This document shows positions 42,143 through 51,026 of a stretch of DNA of 64,000 bases, one piece after another. The stretch comes from Peptoniphilus_A harei_B (GTDB taxonomy: Bacteria; Bacillota; Clostridia; Tissierellales; Peptoniphilaceae): the NCBI GenBank assembly GCA_032560695.1, contig JAWGHR010000006.1, positions 1-64,000 of the forward strand, read 5' to 3'. The notes beneath the pieces were generated by a model. It had not been told where the DNA came from. It worked only from the letters and a program-made list of their open reading frames with translations, and did no database searches. A program made the translations under genes and the position numbers. Position 1 is the stretch's first letter, and each line of letters opens with the position of its first letter.

Positions 42143-42815
42143 TTATTTGCTCCTTTCTTACTATTAAATAAGCTCCCACAACTTCCTTTGCACTTCCCTC
42201 TGACTTTTTTTCTCCATCTTTATGTATTTCAAAGTCATAGTCATTTATCTCAGGGTAAAGGCTGAGTGTTGCAAAAGTTTTTCCTTCAACTTTTATTTCA
42301 AGATCTAAGTCAATTGTATTCTTTTTCTCCACATCAAATCCCAAGGCATTGGAAATTATTTTTGCGTCCATGGGAAGGTCCACCATATAATCATTTTTTA
42401 AAATTTTATTTCCTATTTTAATTCCAGCTTTTTTATACTCTTTGTTCTTATAGTTTAACTCCCAGACATCTCTTCCACTAAACTCTATTGCATTTTTAAC
42501 TTCTGAAATATTTTCAATTGTGTAAGCTTCTTTATTAATTACTTCTTCTTTAGTGTAGTCATCATTATCAATAAGTTTAATGTGTTTTATCTCTGCAATT
42601 TCATAGCCAAGACTTTCTTCCATTTGCTTCTTCTTATCGCCAGTCACTTCAAAAATTTCAAAATTTTTATTGCCCTTGCCTTCATTTAATTTCACTTCTT
42701 GCTTAGATTCTTTCCCACCTTCACTGTAAGACTTGTAGGCAGTCCTTCCAAGGAATAGGAGAGCCAAAAACATAAGAGCAAAAAGTATTATTAAATTTTT
42801 CATTAAACACTTCAT
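42132..42815 (-). CDS. Hypothetical membrane-anchored protein
   Basis: About 227 residues: an N-terminal membrane anchor (about 5-24), then a Lys/Glu-rich exposed domain without Cys. I start at the ATG at 42815 (AAGGAG eight bases upstream). The domain contains alternating hydrophobic strands (DLDLEIKVEGKTFATLSLYPEI) that suggest a beta sandwich. Function unknown. Confidence 0.6.
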   Translation of the reverse strand: MKCLMKNLIILFALMFLALLFLGRTAYKSYSEGGKESKQEVKLNEGKGNKNFEIFEVTGDKKKQMEESLGYEIAEIKHIKLIDNDDYTKEEVINKEAYTIENISEVKNAIEFSGRDVWELNYKNKEYKKAGIKIGNKILKNDYMVDLPMDAKIISNALGFDVEKKNTIDLDLEIKVEGKTFATLSLYPEINDYDFEIHKDGEKKSEGSAKEVVGAYLIVRKEQINES

Positions 42816-42922
42816 CGCGCTCACTCCTTAAAACAATTATACCATTAGAAAATAATTTAAAATTAAAAGAATTATATACACCAAAACTTCTTAATGATAG
42901 AAAATAAAAATATCCAATAAAA

Positions 42923-42946
42923 AATGACCTAGCCTTAGCTAAGTCA
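42923..42946 (-). terminator. Terminator of the amino-acid ABC operon
   Basis: On the minus strand TGACTTAGCTAAGGCTAGGTCA (8-bp stem with one mismatch) followed by six T, 15 bp after the ATPase stop codon. Confidence 0.8.
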
Positions 42947-42960
42947 TTTTACTTTAATTC

Positions 42961-43683
42961 TTATAAAACTTTTCCTAAAAAGTCTTTAGTCCTATCGTTT
43001 TGTGGATTGCCAAAAATTTCCTCTGGACTACCTTCTTCCACAATGTAGCCGCCATCCATAAATAAAATTCTGTCACCAACTTCTCTTGCAAATCCCATCT
43101 CATGAGTAACAACTACCATGGTCATTCCTTCCCTTGCAAGGTCCTTCATTATGTCAAGAACTTCTCCAACCATTTCTGGGTCAAGGGCTGACGTAGGTTC
43201 GTCAAATAGCATTACCTTTGGATTCATGGCAAGGGCTCTTGCTATTGCAATTCTTTGTTTTTGTCCACCTGATAGAGACTTTGGAAAGGCCTCAGCCTTG
43301 TCAGGAAGTCCAACTCTTGCAAGTAATTCTCTTGCCCTTTCTTCTGCCTTGTTTTTTTCCATTTTCTTTACAAGTGTAGGAGCAAGAGTAATGTTGTCCA
43401 AGATATTTAAATTGTTAAAGAGGTTAAAGGATTGGAATACCATTCCCATTTCTTCTCGAACCTTATTTATGTCAATTTCTTTTGATGTAATTTCATCATT
43501 GTCTACAAAGATCTTACCACTTGTTGGGGTTTCCAAAAGATTTAAGCACCTTAAAAAAGTTGATTTCCCTGAACCTGATGGCCCGATTACAACTACCACT
43601 TCTCCATCTTTTATTTCTTGATCTATTCCCTTTAGGACTTCAAGTTCTCCAAAAGATTTTGTAAGATTTTCTACCTTAATCAT
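42961..43683 (-). CDS. Polar amino acid ABC transporter ATPase (GlnQ type)
   Basis: A 240-residue ATPase with all motifs: GPSGSGKST (Walker A), VFQSFNLF (Q-loop), LSGGQKQRIAIARALAM (signature), VMLFDEPTSALDPE (Walker B) and THEM. The string at the end (PEEIFGNPQNDRTKDFL) is characteristic of GlnQ/HisP-like proteins. Start at 43683: AAGGAGA lies inside the end of the permease gene. It energises uptake of a polar amino acid through the adjacent permease. Confidence 0.94.
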   Translation of the reverse strand: MIKVENLTKSFGELEVLKGIDQEIKDGEVVVVIGPSGSGKSTFLRCLNLLETPTSGKIFVDNDEITSKEIDINKVREEMGMVFQSFNLFNNLNILDNITLAPTLVKKMEKNKAEERARELLARVGLPDKAEAFPKSLSGGQKQRIAIARALAMNPKVMLFDEPTSALDPEMVGEVLDIMKDLAREGMTMVVVTHEMGFAREVGDRILFMDGGYIVEEGSPEEIFGNPQNDRTKDFLGKVL

Positions 43684-44350
43684 TTGCAAGTCTCCTTTCT
43701 AGACGTCCCATTGCCTTTGAAAGGCTGAAAGTCATAATGAAGTAGATGCAGGCTGTAAATATAAAGGGCCTTACTAGTTCAAAAGTTCCTGATGAAATAC
43801 TTTTACCTGCGTACATTAACTCACCAACGCCAACTGTATAAGTTATTGATGATTCCTTAATAAGTGTTATAAATTCATTCACTAGGGCTGGTAGAATATT
43901 TTTTATTGCCTGTGGCATGATGATTTTTCTCATGGCTTGCTTTTCGTTAAGTCCAAGAGACCTTGCAGCTTCCATTTGTCCAAAGTCAACTGAACTAATT
44001 CCAGATCTTATAATTTCTGCTATGTAGGCAGCAGAGTTTAGAGATATAGAAAGGGCACATAAGAACATTGGCGCCGTCAAAAGTGTGAATTGTTCTGGAA
44101 TAATTTTTTTAAGTCCAAAGTACACAATCATTATTTGAACAAGCATTGGCGTTCCTCTTACAATCTCAATATAAACACTCGATAAGATATTTAATATTTT
44201 TAATTTTGATATTTTCATTAGAGCAAGAATTACCCCAAGTGTAAAGCCTAAAATGACACCGATTATTGAAAGTTCAATTGTCGTTATGGCTCCATTTAAG
44301 TAGGTTGGTAAGTACCTCTCTATGAAAGATATTTGATTCATAATTCCCAT
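43676..44350 (-). CDS. Polar amino acid ABC transporter permease (GlnP/HisM type)
   Basis: A 224-residue permease with five membrane segments. The EAA loop EAARSLGLNEKQAMRKIIMPQAIK (about 136-159), the coupling motif of the family, is intact, and YLNGAITTIELS is the typical start. GGGG-type ribosome site. With a single permease gene it should form a homodimer. Confidence 0.94.
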   Translation of the reverse strand: MGIMNQISFIERYLPTYLNGAITTIELSIIGVILGFTLGVILALMKISKLKILNILSSVYIEIVRGTPMLVQIMIVYFGLKKIIPEQFTLLTAPMFLCALSISLNSAAYIAEIIRSGISSVDFGQMEAARSLGLNEKQAMRKIIMPQAIKNILPALVNEFITLIKESSITYTVGVGELMYAGKSISSGTFELVRPFIFTACIYFIMTFSLSKAMGRLERRLAND

Positions 44351-44379
44351 TTTTTCCCCTTAATTTTTTAAAAATAAAA

Positions 44380-44406
44380 ATTCCCCACATTTAATGTAGG
44401 GAATAT
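44380..44406 (-). terminator. Intercistronic terminator/attenuator
   Basis: On the minus strand ATTCCCtACATTaaATGTgGGGAAT followed by TTTTTATTTTT lies between the binding-protein gene and the permease gene. Such a partly leaky terminator would give more binding protein than membrane subunits. Confidence 0.75.
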
Positions 44407-44411
44407 TTAAT

Positions 44412-45266
44412 TTATTTTACTGCCTCTTTATTAGATAGTTCAATATACTCATCAAACCATTTGTCAACTTGGCCTGAATCTTTTAATCCTTTAACAACTT
44501 CGTTAACAGCTCCTGTTAAGTCGTCGTTGCCTTTTTTAACTGCTACTGCAAATCCACTATCGTCTGGAATTCCCAAATCTTTTATAATAACTAGTCCATC
44601 AGTGATTGAAGCAAATTGCTTAGCAGGTAGTTCTGATAAGAAGGCTGCATCAATGGACTTGTTCTTTAATTGTTCAATTATAACATTGTTAAGGTCAAAG
44701 CCCTTACACTTGTCTCCAAATCTTTCTGTTGCAAACTTGTGTTGAAGTGTTCCAAGTTGTGTACCAACAATTTCACCTTCTAGGTCATCAAAAGTTTTGT
44801 ACTTGTCCTTGTTTTCTTCAGTTACAAGTAAAACTTGTTGTCCTTGTGAATACTCATCAGAGAAGTCAACTTGTTTCTTTCTTTCTTCGTCAGCTCCCAT
44901 TCCTGCTATAACTATGTCAACATCGCCTGAGTTTAGAGAAGCAAGAAGTCCTTCGAAAGCCATGTTCTTGATTTCAAGTTCTACCCCAAGTGAATCAGCA
45001 ATGGACTGTGCGATTGCAATGTCAACACCTGTGAATTCTTCTTTGCCAGATTGGAATGATGTCCATTCCATTGGTGGGAAGTCTGCTGAAGTTCCAAGAA
45101 CTATTTTTCCCTTTTCTTTTATAGCATCAATTGTAGGACCAGTAGTTGTCACTTCAAATTTTACTGCTTCCTTGGCTTCCTCTTTAGTTTCTTCTTTTTT
45201 GCCACAGCCAAATAATAAAAGGGCTGTCATTGCAATAAGTGCAATATTAAAAATTTTCTTTTTCAT
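44412..45266 (-). CDS. Polar amino acid ABC transporter substrate-binding lipoprotein
   Basis: A 284-residue family 3 solute-binding protein. The lipobox LLFGC places the lipid-bearing Cys at 21. It has IVLGTSADFPPMEW, FTGVDIAIAQSIA and ASLNSGDVDIVIAGM as in glutamine/histidine/arginine-type receptors. I cannot name the ligand; histidine would suit the neighbourhood but the ligand residues cannot be judged by eye. Confidence 0.93.
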   Translation of the reverse strand: MKKKIFNIALIAMTALLLFGCGKKEETKEEAKEAVKFEVTTTGPTIDAIKEKGKIVLGTSADFPPMEWTSFQSGKEEFTGVDIAIAQSIADSLGVELEIKNMAFEGLLASLNSGDVDIVIAGMGADEERKKQVDFSDEYSQGQQVLLVTEENKDKYKTFDDLEGEIVGTQLGTLQHKFATERFGDKCKGFDLNNVIIEQLKNKSIDAAFLSELPAKQFASITDGLVIIKDLGIPDDSGFAVAVKKGNDDLTGAVNEVVKGLKDSGQVDKWFDEYIELSNKEAVK

Positions 45267-45328
45267 AATAACCTCCGACTTTAATTTAAAATAGCCTTCC
45301 TAAAGCTCTCACTTTAATTTTAAAAAAC

Positions 45329-45357
45329 ATTATAACGCAAAAAAACATGATTTTCAA
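45329..45357 (-). promoter_or_regulatory. Promoter of the amino-acid ABC operon
   Basis: Minus strand -35 TTGAAA (45352-45357), 17-bp spacer, consensus -10 TATAAT (45329-45334). Confidence 0.8.
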
Positions 45358-45380
45358 TGACTTAAGGTCACTTTATTAAA

Positions 45381-46193
45381 TTAAAATTCTAAAAGGTCCT
45401 CTGCTGGCACTTTTTCTATAGGATTACTATTTTCTTCAATAGGTTCTTGTTTTTCCACTGGTTTAGGATCTTGTTTTTCTACTGGTTTTGCCTCTACCTT
45501 CTTAGGTCTTGAAAATTGATAAACTCCCCAAGATTCTAATTCTGTATCTGTCCCCAACCAAACTGGAGCTCCAACCTTCATACTTGGAAAAACTATACTT
45601 TCTATATCGTAGTTAAACATCCTTATGCAACCATTGGAATAGTAGCCACCAATTTGGAAGGGTTTAATGTTTCCATGGATTCCATAACCACTTTTACCAG
45701 GTATGCTTAAGCCCATCCATCTTTCTCCAAGAGGGTTCTTTGGGTCATTGGCTGCAACTGGAGTGTACTTACCTCCCATTCCACCCCAAGCTGGGTTCTT
45801 GTGCATATTGTGAATCCTTGCCTTAGCTGATGGCGTTGGAGTAGATCCTGTCCCAAGAGTTACAGGAAACTTTCCAATAGATTGCCCTCCCTTATAAAGA
45901 GTAAGAGTTCTCCTAGACTTGTTAACCACTATCCAATTTCCCTTTGTTGGTGGATTAGTTACCATGTCATAAACTTCATAATTTTCTGTGTAAAGAGCCT
46001 GATTTGTCTTATCATTCATCCCACCAGTCACAGGAAGGTTCATCCTTGCCTGCCACTTCTTTAAGGCATGAGTCCTCTCGCTGCCAGACTTATCCATGAA
46101 GTCATTTTGTCTCACAAATCCCTTTGCTGAAACAAAACTTGGCAAGAGACTCGCTGCCAAGATAAGGGCTCCCATTCTTTTAATTTTTTTCAA
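45381..46193 (-). CDS. L,D-transpeptidase with Pro/Glu/Lys-rich tail
   Basis: A 270-residue exported enzyme: signal peptide (about 1-23), a peptidoglycan-binding-like helix region (about 40-70, KKWQARMNLPVTGGM), then the YkuD fold with His173 (GYGIHG) and catalytic Cys189 in YYSNGCIRMF. It cross-links peptidoglycan 3-3 or attaches proteins. The C-terminus has PVEKQDP/PVEKQEP repeats, a wall-spanning stretch. Its start lies 1 bp after the uvrA stop; expression depends on the uvr operon. Confidence 0.9.
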   Translation of the reverse strand: MKKIKRMGALILAASLLPSFVSAKGFVRQNDFMDKSGSERTHALKKWQARMNLPVTGGMNDKTNQALYTENYEVYDMVTNPPTKGNWIVVNKSRRTLTLYKGGQSIGKFPVTLGTGSTPTPSAKARIHNMHKNPAWGGMGGKYTPVAANDPKNPLGERWMGLSIPGKSGYGIHGNIKPFQIGGYYSNGCIRMFNYDIESIVFPSMKVGAPVWLGTDTELESWGVYQFSRPKKVEAKPVEKQDPKPVEKQEPIEENSNPIEKVPAEDLLEF

Positions 46194-46194
46194 A

Positions 46195-49011
46195 TTAATC
46201 CTCCAATTTATTCTTCAAGAATTCTCCTGTATAAGAATCCTTACACTTAATAATTTCTTCTGGCCTTCCTGTGAAGATAATTTGACCTCCACCTTCTCCA
46301 CCTTCTGGTCCAAGGTCAATAATGTGATCGGCGCACTTAATAACATCTAAGTTATGCTCAATAGTTATTACAGTGTTGCCCCTGTCCACAAGTTCTTCCA
46401 AGACCTTAATTAATTTATTTACGTCTTCTGAGTGAAGACCAGTTGTTGGCTCGTCCAAAATGTAGAGAGTTCTTCCCGTTGCCCTCTTAGATAATTCTGT
46501 TGCAAGTTTTATCCTTTGGGCCTCTCCACCTGATAGGAGTGTAGATGACTGTCCCAATTTTATATAAGAAAGTCCAACGTCTCTTAGGGTTTCAAGTTTT
46601 CTCAAGACTCTCTCATGGTTTTTGAAGAAGTCAATGGCCTCTTCAACTGTCATGTCTAGGACATCATAAATATTTTTGCCCTTGTATTTAACTTCAAGAG
46701 TTTCACGATTGTACCTCTTGCCATGACAAACTTCGCAGGGAACATAAACGTCAGATAAGAAGTGCATCTCAACTTTTAAGATTCCGTCACCCTTGCAGGC
46801 TTCACATCTTCCTCCCTTGACGTTAAAGGAAAATCTTCCCTTCTTGTAGCCACGCATTTTTGCTTCATTGGTATTGGCGAAGATATCTCTTATTATATCA
46901 AAAGCACCTGTATAAGTGGCAGGATTTGATCTTGGTGTTCTACCAATTGGCGACTGGTCAATGTCAACAATCTTATCAATATTATCTAAGCCCTCAATGG
47001 ACTTGTGCTTGCCAGGTTTTATTCTAGACTTATTTATCTTTTGGGCAAGACTCTTGTAGAGAATTTCATTTACAAGGGAAGACTTACCTGATCCAGAAAC
47101 TCCTGTCACGCAGACAAATTGTCCCAATGGGAATTCAACATCAATATTTTTTAAGTTGTTTTCCTCTGCACCCTTTACCATGATGGACTTGTCAGTATAT
47201 GCTCTTCTTTCCCTTGGTACTTCAATCTTCTTTCTCCCACTTAGGTAGGTCCCAGTTATGGACTCTTGAACTTCCATAATTTCTTCTGCCGTACCTTGGG
47301 CAACAATCCTTCCACCGTTAATACCAGCAAGGGGTCCAATGTCTACAATTTCATCTGCTGCAAACATGGTGTCCTCGTCGTGTTCAACAACAATTAGTGT
47401 GTTGCCAATATCTGTTAGATTTCTAAGAGATTCGAGAAGTTTTGTGTTGTCCCTTTGGTGGAGTCCAATACTTGGCTCGTCAAGAACATAAATTACCCCA
47501 ACAAGTTGGGAACCAATTTGAGTTGCCAACCTAATTCTTTGGGCCTCGCCACCAGAAAGTGTGCCAGCCATCCTCGATAGAGATAAATATTCAAGACCAA
47601 CGTTAACCAAAAATTCTAGTCTTGATTTAATTTCTTTTAATAGCTCTTCAGCAATTATCATTTCATTTTTTGTAAACTCTAGATTTTCAAAAAACTCTAA
47701 GGACTTGTCTATGGACAGTTCTGTTAGCTCATGGATATTTAGACCTCCAACTCTTATGGCAAGAGATGAGTCTTTTAATCTTGTTCCATGACACTTAGGA
47801 CATGGGACTTCCTCCATAAACTCGTCAATCTTATCAAGCATCCTGTCAGAGCTTGATTCAGTATACCTTCTCTTTAGGTTTTTTAAGATTCCCTCAAATC
47901 CTCCAGAGTATTTTTTCTCTCCAGAGAAGAAGGAATTAAAGGAGAAGTTAAGTTTTCCCTTATAGCCTTCAAAAATTGCCTCGATAAATTCCTTTGGAGC
48001 ATTTTTTATAGGCTCCTTAGTAGAAAAGTCGAATTTCTTAGCTATTTGTGCAATTATTTCATAATAATAAGTCCCCTTAGAGTTAGAGTAGCAGGCAATT
48101 GCTCCCTCATCTATGGAAAGTTCCTTGTTTGGGATAACCAAATCTCTTGAAACTTCTTTTGAAAATCCAAGTCCCTTACACTCGTCACAGGCTCCCATAG
48201 GAGAGTTAAAGGAGAAAGACCTTGGAGTAACTTCTTCTATTATAATGTTGCAATGAGGGCAGGCAAACTTTGTGGAGAAAATCATGTCATCTCCATCGAT
48301 TACATTTATCTTTGCTATGCCATCACTTAAGTTAGTTGCAATTTCCAGTGAGTCTGCAAGTCTTGATTCAATTTTTTCTTTTATAATAATCCTATCAATG
48401 ACAATGTCTATGTCGTGATTTTTATTCTTTTCAAGTTCAAACTCTTCCCCAATGTCATGCATTTCTCCATCAACAAGGACCCTTAAAAAGCCCTCTTTTT
48501 TTATTTTTTCAAAAACTTTTTTATGTTGGCCCTTCCTATGTCTAACAACTGGTGAAAGGATTTGGATCCTTGTCCTCTCATCTAGTTTCATTATTTCGTC
48601 CACCATTTGATCTATAGTATAGGAAGAAATTTCTCTTCCACACTCTGGACAAAAAGCGTGACCAACTCTTGCATACAAGAGTCTTAGGTAGTCGTAGATT
48701 TCTGTAACCGTTCCTACAGTTGACCTTGGGTTCTTTGAGGTAGTCTTTTGGTCAATAGAGATAGATGGACTCATACCTTCGATATAGTCAACTTCAGGCT
48801 TATCCATTTGTCCCAAGAATTGTCTTGCATAGGAAGATAGGGATTCCACATACCTTCTTTGACCTTCTGCATAAATTGTATCAAAAGCAAGGGATGACTT
48901 ACCCGATCCAGAAAGTCCTGTGAAAACCACAAATTTATTTCTAGGAATTTTAAGGTCAACATTTTTTAAGTTGTTGACCCTAGCTCCCTTTACTATTATT
49001 TCGTCTTTCAA
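46195..49011 (-). CDS. uvrA: Excinuclease ABC subunit A
   Basis: The 938-residue damage sensor of nucleotide excision repair. Two ATPase halves are visible: Walker A GLSGSGKSS (32-40) and GVSGSGKSS (about 640), with LSGGEAQRI signatures. Zinc modules: CPECGREISS ... and the large CEACKGDGILKVEMHF ... CEVCHGKRY. Length is normal. It is preceded by uvrB with a 12-bp gap. Confidence 0.98.
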   Translation of the reverse strand: MKDEIIVKGARVNNLKNVDLKIPRNKFVVFTGLSGSGKSSLAFDTIYAEGQRRYVESLSSYARQFLGQMDKPEVDYIEGMSPSISIDQKTTSKNPRSTVGTVTEIYDYLRLLYARVGHAFCPECGREISSYTIDQMVDEIMKLDERTRIQILSPVVRHRKGQHKKVFEKIKKEGFLRVLVDGEMHDIGEEFELEKNKNHDIDIVIDRIIIKEKIESRLADSLEIATNLSDGIAKINVIDGDDMIFSTKFACPHCNIIIEEVTPRSFSFNSPMGACDECKGLGFSKEVSRDLVIPNKELSIDEGAIACYSNSKGTYYYEIIAQIAKKFDFSTKEPIKNAPKEFIEAIFEGYKGKLNFSFNSFFSGEKKYSGGFEGILKNLKRRYTESSSDRMLDKIDEFMEEVPCPKCHGTRLKDSSLAIRVGGLNIHELTELSIDKSLEFFENLEFTKNEMIIAEELLKEIKSRLEFLVNVGLEYLSLSRMAGTLSGGEAQRIRLATQIGSQLVGVIYVLDEPSIGLHQRDNTKLLESLRNLTDIGNTLIVVEHDEDTMFAADEIVDIGPLAGINGGRIVAQGTAEEIMEVQESITGTYLSGRKKIEVPRERRAYTDKSIMVKGAEENNLKNIDVEFPLGQFVCVTGVSGSGKSSLVNEILYKSLAQKINKSRIKPGKHKSIEGLDNIDKIVDIDQSPIGRTPRSNPATYTGAFDIIRDIFANTNEAKMRGYKKGRFSFNVKGGRCEACKGDGILKVEMHFLSDVYVPCEVCHGKRYNRETLEVKYKGKNIYDVLDMTVEEAIDFFKNHERVLRKLETLRDVGLSYIKLGQSSTLLSGGEAQRIKLATELSKRATGRTLYILDEPTTGLHSEDVNKLIKVLEELVDRGNTVITIEHNLDVIKCADHIIDLGPEGGEGGGQIIFTGRPEEIIKCKDSYTGEFLKNKLED

Positions 49012-49023
49012 TATAACACCTCT

Positions 49024-51015
49024 TTAAAGGAGGGCAGATTTTTTCTTCTCCCTTAGATCCTTTATCTTGTCCCTAATTTCAGCAGCTTTTTCAAAGTCAA
49101 GTTCTTCAGCTGCCCTGTACATTTCAGGTTTTAGGGCATCTATCATTTCATTTATTTCATCCTTAGTAAATTCATTTTCTTCATCTTTAATATCTTTAAA
49201 GTCAATAGACTCTTCTGCAGCAATGGCAGTATTTATGACTTCACGAACACTCTTGACTATAGTCTTTGGAGTGATTCCATGCTCTTCATTGTATTCTTCT
49301 TGAATCTTTCTTCTTCTAGAAGTTTCATCAATAGTTACTCTCATGGAAGGAGTTATAGTATCAGCATACATAATAACTTTTCCATCAGCATTTCTCGCTG
49401 CACGACCAGCAGTTTGGATAAGTGATGTGACAGAACGAAGGAAACCTTCCTTGTCTGCATCAAGTATACAAACCCTGGAAACCTCTGGCAGATCAAGACC
49501 CTCTCTCAAGAGGTTAATACCAACGAGGACGTCAACCTTTCCAAGTCTTAGGTCTCTTATTATCTTCATCCTCTCCAAGGTATCTACATCAGAGTGCATG
49601 TAAGTTACCTTATACCCAATTTCCTTTAAATGCCTTGATAAATCTTCAGACATTCTCTTAGTTAAAGTTGTGATAAGGACTCTTTCTTCCCTTTCAATGG
49701 CTCCATTCACTTCATTTATTATGTCATCAATTTGATTTTTAATCGGCCTTACTTCTATTATTGGATCAAGAAGACCTGTTGGCCTAATAATTTGTTCAAC
49801 CTCTTGCTCAGTGTGTTCAAGTTCATAAGGCCCTGGAGTTGCAGAAACATAAACGCATTGGTTCATCATTTCTTCAAACTCATTAAATCTCAAAGGTCTG
49901 TTGTCTAAAGCCGAAGGAAGTCTAAAACCATATTCAACTAAAGTTTCCTTACGGGCCCTGTCCCCATTGTACATCCCTCTAATTTGAGGAATAGTTTGGT
50001 GGGACTCGTCAATTATTGTCAAGAAGTCCTTTGGAAAATAATCTATTAGAGTATAAGGCCTTGAGCCTGGCGCCCTACCTGATAGGTGCCTTGAGTAGTT
50101 TTCTATACCAGAGCAGAAGCCCATCTCAGACAACATTTCCAAGTCGTACCTTGTCCTTTGCTCCAACCTTTGAGCCTCTAAAAGTTTTTCTTGGTCCTTT
50201 AATACCTTGAGTCTTTCCTCAAGTTCTTCTTCTATTGTTACTATGGCACGCTTTACCTTTTCTTCTGAAGTGGCAAAGTGGGATGCCGGAGTAATGTAGG
50301 CGTGGTTAAGATAGTGGAGGACTTGACCTGTCAGGGCATTAACTTCTGTTATCCTGTCAATCTCGTCGCCAAAAAATTCAACCCTAATAGAGTTTTCTGA
50401 TGAAGAAGCTGGAAAGATTTCCAAAATATCTCCACGAACCCTAAAAGTCCCACGCTTAAATTCGTAATCATTTCTCACATATTGGATGTCCACAAGCTTG
50501 CTCATGACTTCGTTCCTGTCCCTTATCATGCCTGGTCTTAGAGAAATGGCCAACTTTTCATAGTCAATTGGGTCCCCCAAGCCATAGATGCAAGAAACTG
50601 ATGCAACAATAATTACGTCCTTTCTTTCGAAAAGCGCCATAGTTGCAGAGTGACGAAGCTTATCTATTTCATCATTAATAGATGAATCCTTCTCAATGAA
50701 AGTATCAGTCCCTGGCACATATGCCTCTGGTTGATAGTAATCGTAATAAGAAACAAAGAATTCTACAGCATTCTCTGGAAAAAATTCCTTTAACTCGGAG
50801 CAAAGTTGATAGGCAAGAGTCTTGTTGTGAGCAATTACAAGAGTTGGCTTTTGAACCTTCTCAATTACATTTGCCATGGTAAAGGTCTTGCCCGATCCTG
50901 TTACCCCTAGTAGGTTTTGGTGCTTGTAACCCTTGTTTATCCCCTCAGCTAATTTATCAATGGCCTGAGGTTGGTCACCTGTGGGTTTGTATTCAGAATG
51001 AATTTTAAATTTCAT
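49024..51015 (-). CDS. uvrB: Excinuclease ABC subunit B
   Basis: The 663-residue helicase-like subunit: Walker A GVTGSGKT (37-44), the DNA-loading hairpin YYDYYQPEAYVPGTDTFIEK, IIDESHQT (Walker B/DExH), and the C-terminal UVR motif AAEELDFEKAAEIRDKIKDL that binds UvrC. Together with UvrA it recognises bulky lesions. Complete and of normal length. Confidence 0.98.
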   Translation of the reverse strand: MKFKIHSEYKPTGDQPQAIDKLAEGINKGYKHQNLLGVTGSGKTFTMANVIEKVQKPTLVIAHNKTLAYQLCSELKEFFPENAVEFFVSYYDYYQPEAYVPGTDTFIEKDSSINDEIDKLRHSATMALFERKDVIIVASVSCIYGLGDPIDYEKLAISLRPGMIRDRNEVMSKLVDIQYVRNDYEFKRGTFRVRGDILEIFPASSSENSIRVEFFGDEIDRITEVNALTGQVLHYLNHAYITPASHFATSEEKVKRAIVTIEEELEERLKVLKDQEKLLEAQRLEQRTRYDLEMLSEMGFCSGIENYSRHLSGRAPGSRPYTLIDYFPKDFLTIIDESHQTIPQIRGMYNGDRARKETLVEYGFRLPSALDNRPLRFNEFEEMMNQCVYVSATPGPYELEHTEQEVEQIIRPTGLLDPIIEVRPIKNQIDDIINEVNGAIEREERVLITTLTKRMSEDLSRHLKEIGYKVTYMHSDVDTLERMKIIRDLRLGKVDVLVGINLLREGLDLPEVSRVCILDADKEGFLRSVTSLIQTAGRAARNADGKVIMYADTITPSMRVTIDETSRRRKIQEEYNEEHGITPKTIVKSVREVINTAIAAEESIDFKDIKDEENEFTKDEINEMIDALKPEMYRAAEELDFEKAAEIRDKIKDLREKKKSALL

Positions 51016-51026
51016 TTAATCACCTT

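Noticed and set aside
44729..45294. Plus-strand frames opposite the binding-protein gene
   Set aside because: They are antisense to a complete lipoprotein gene whose codon pattern and motifs are unambiguous.
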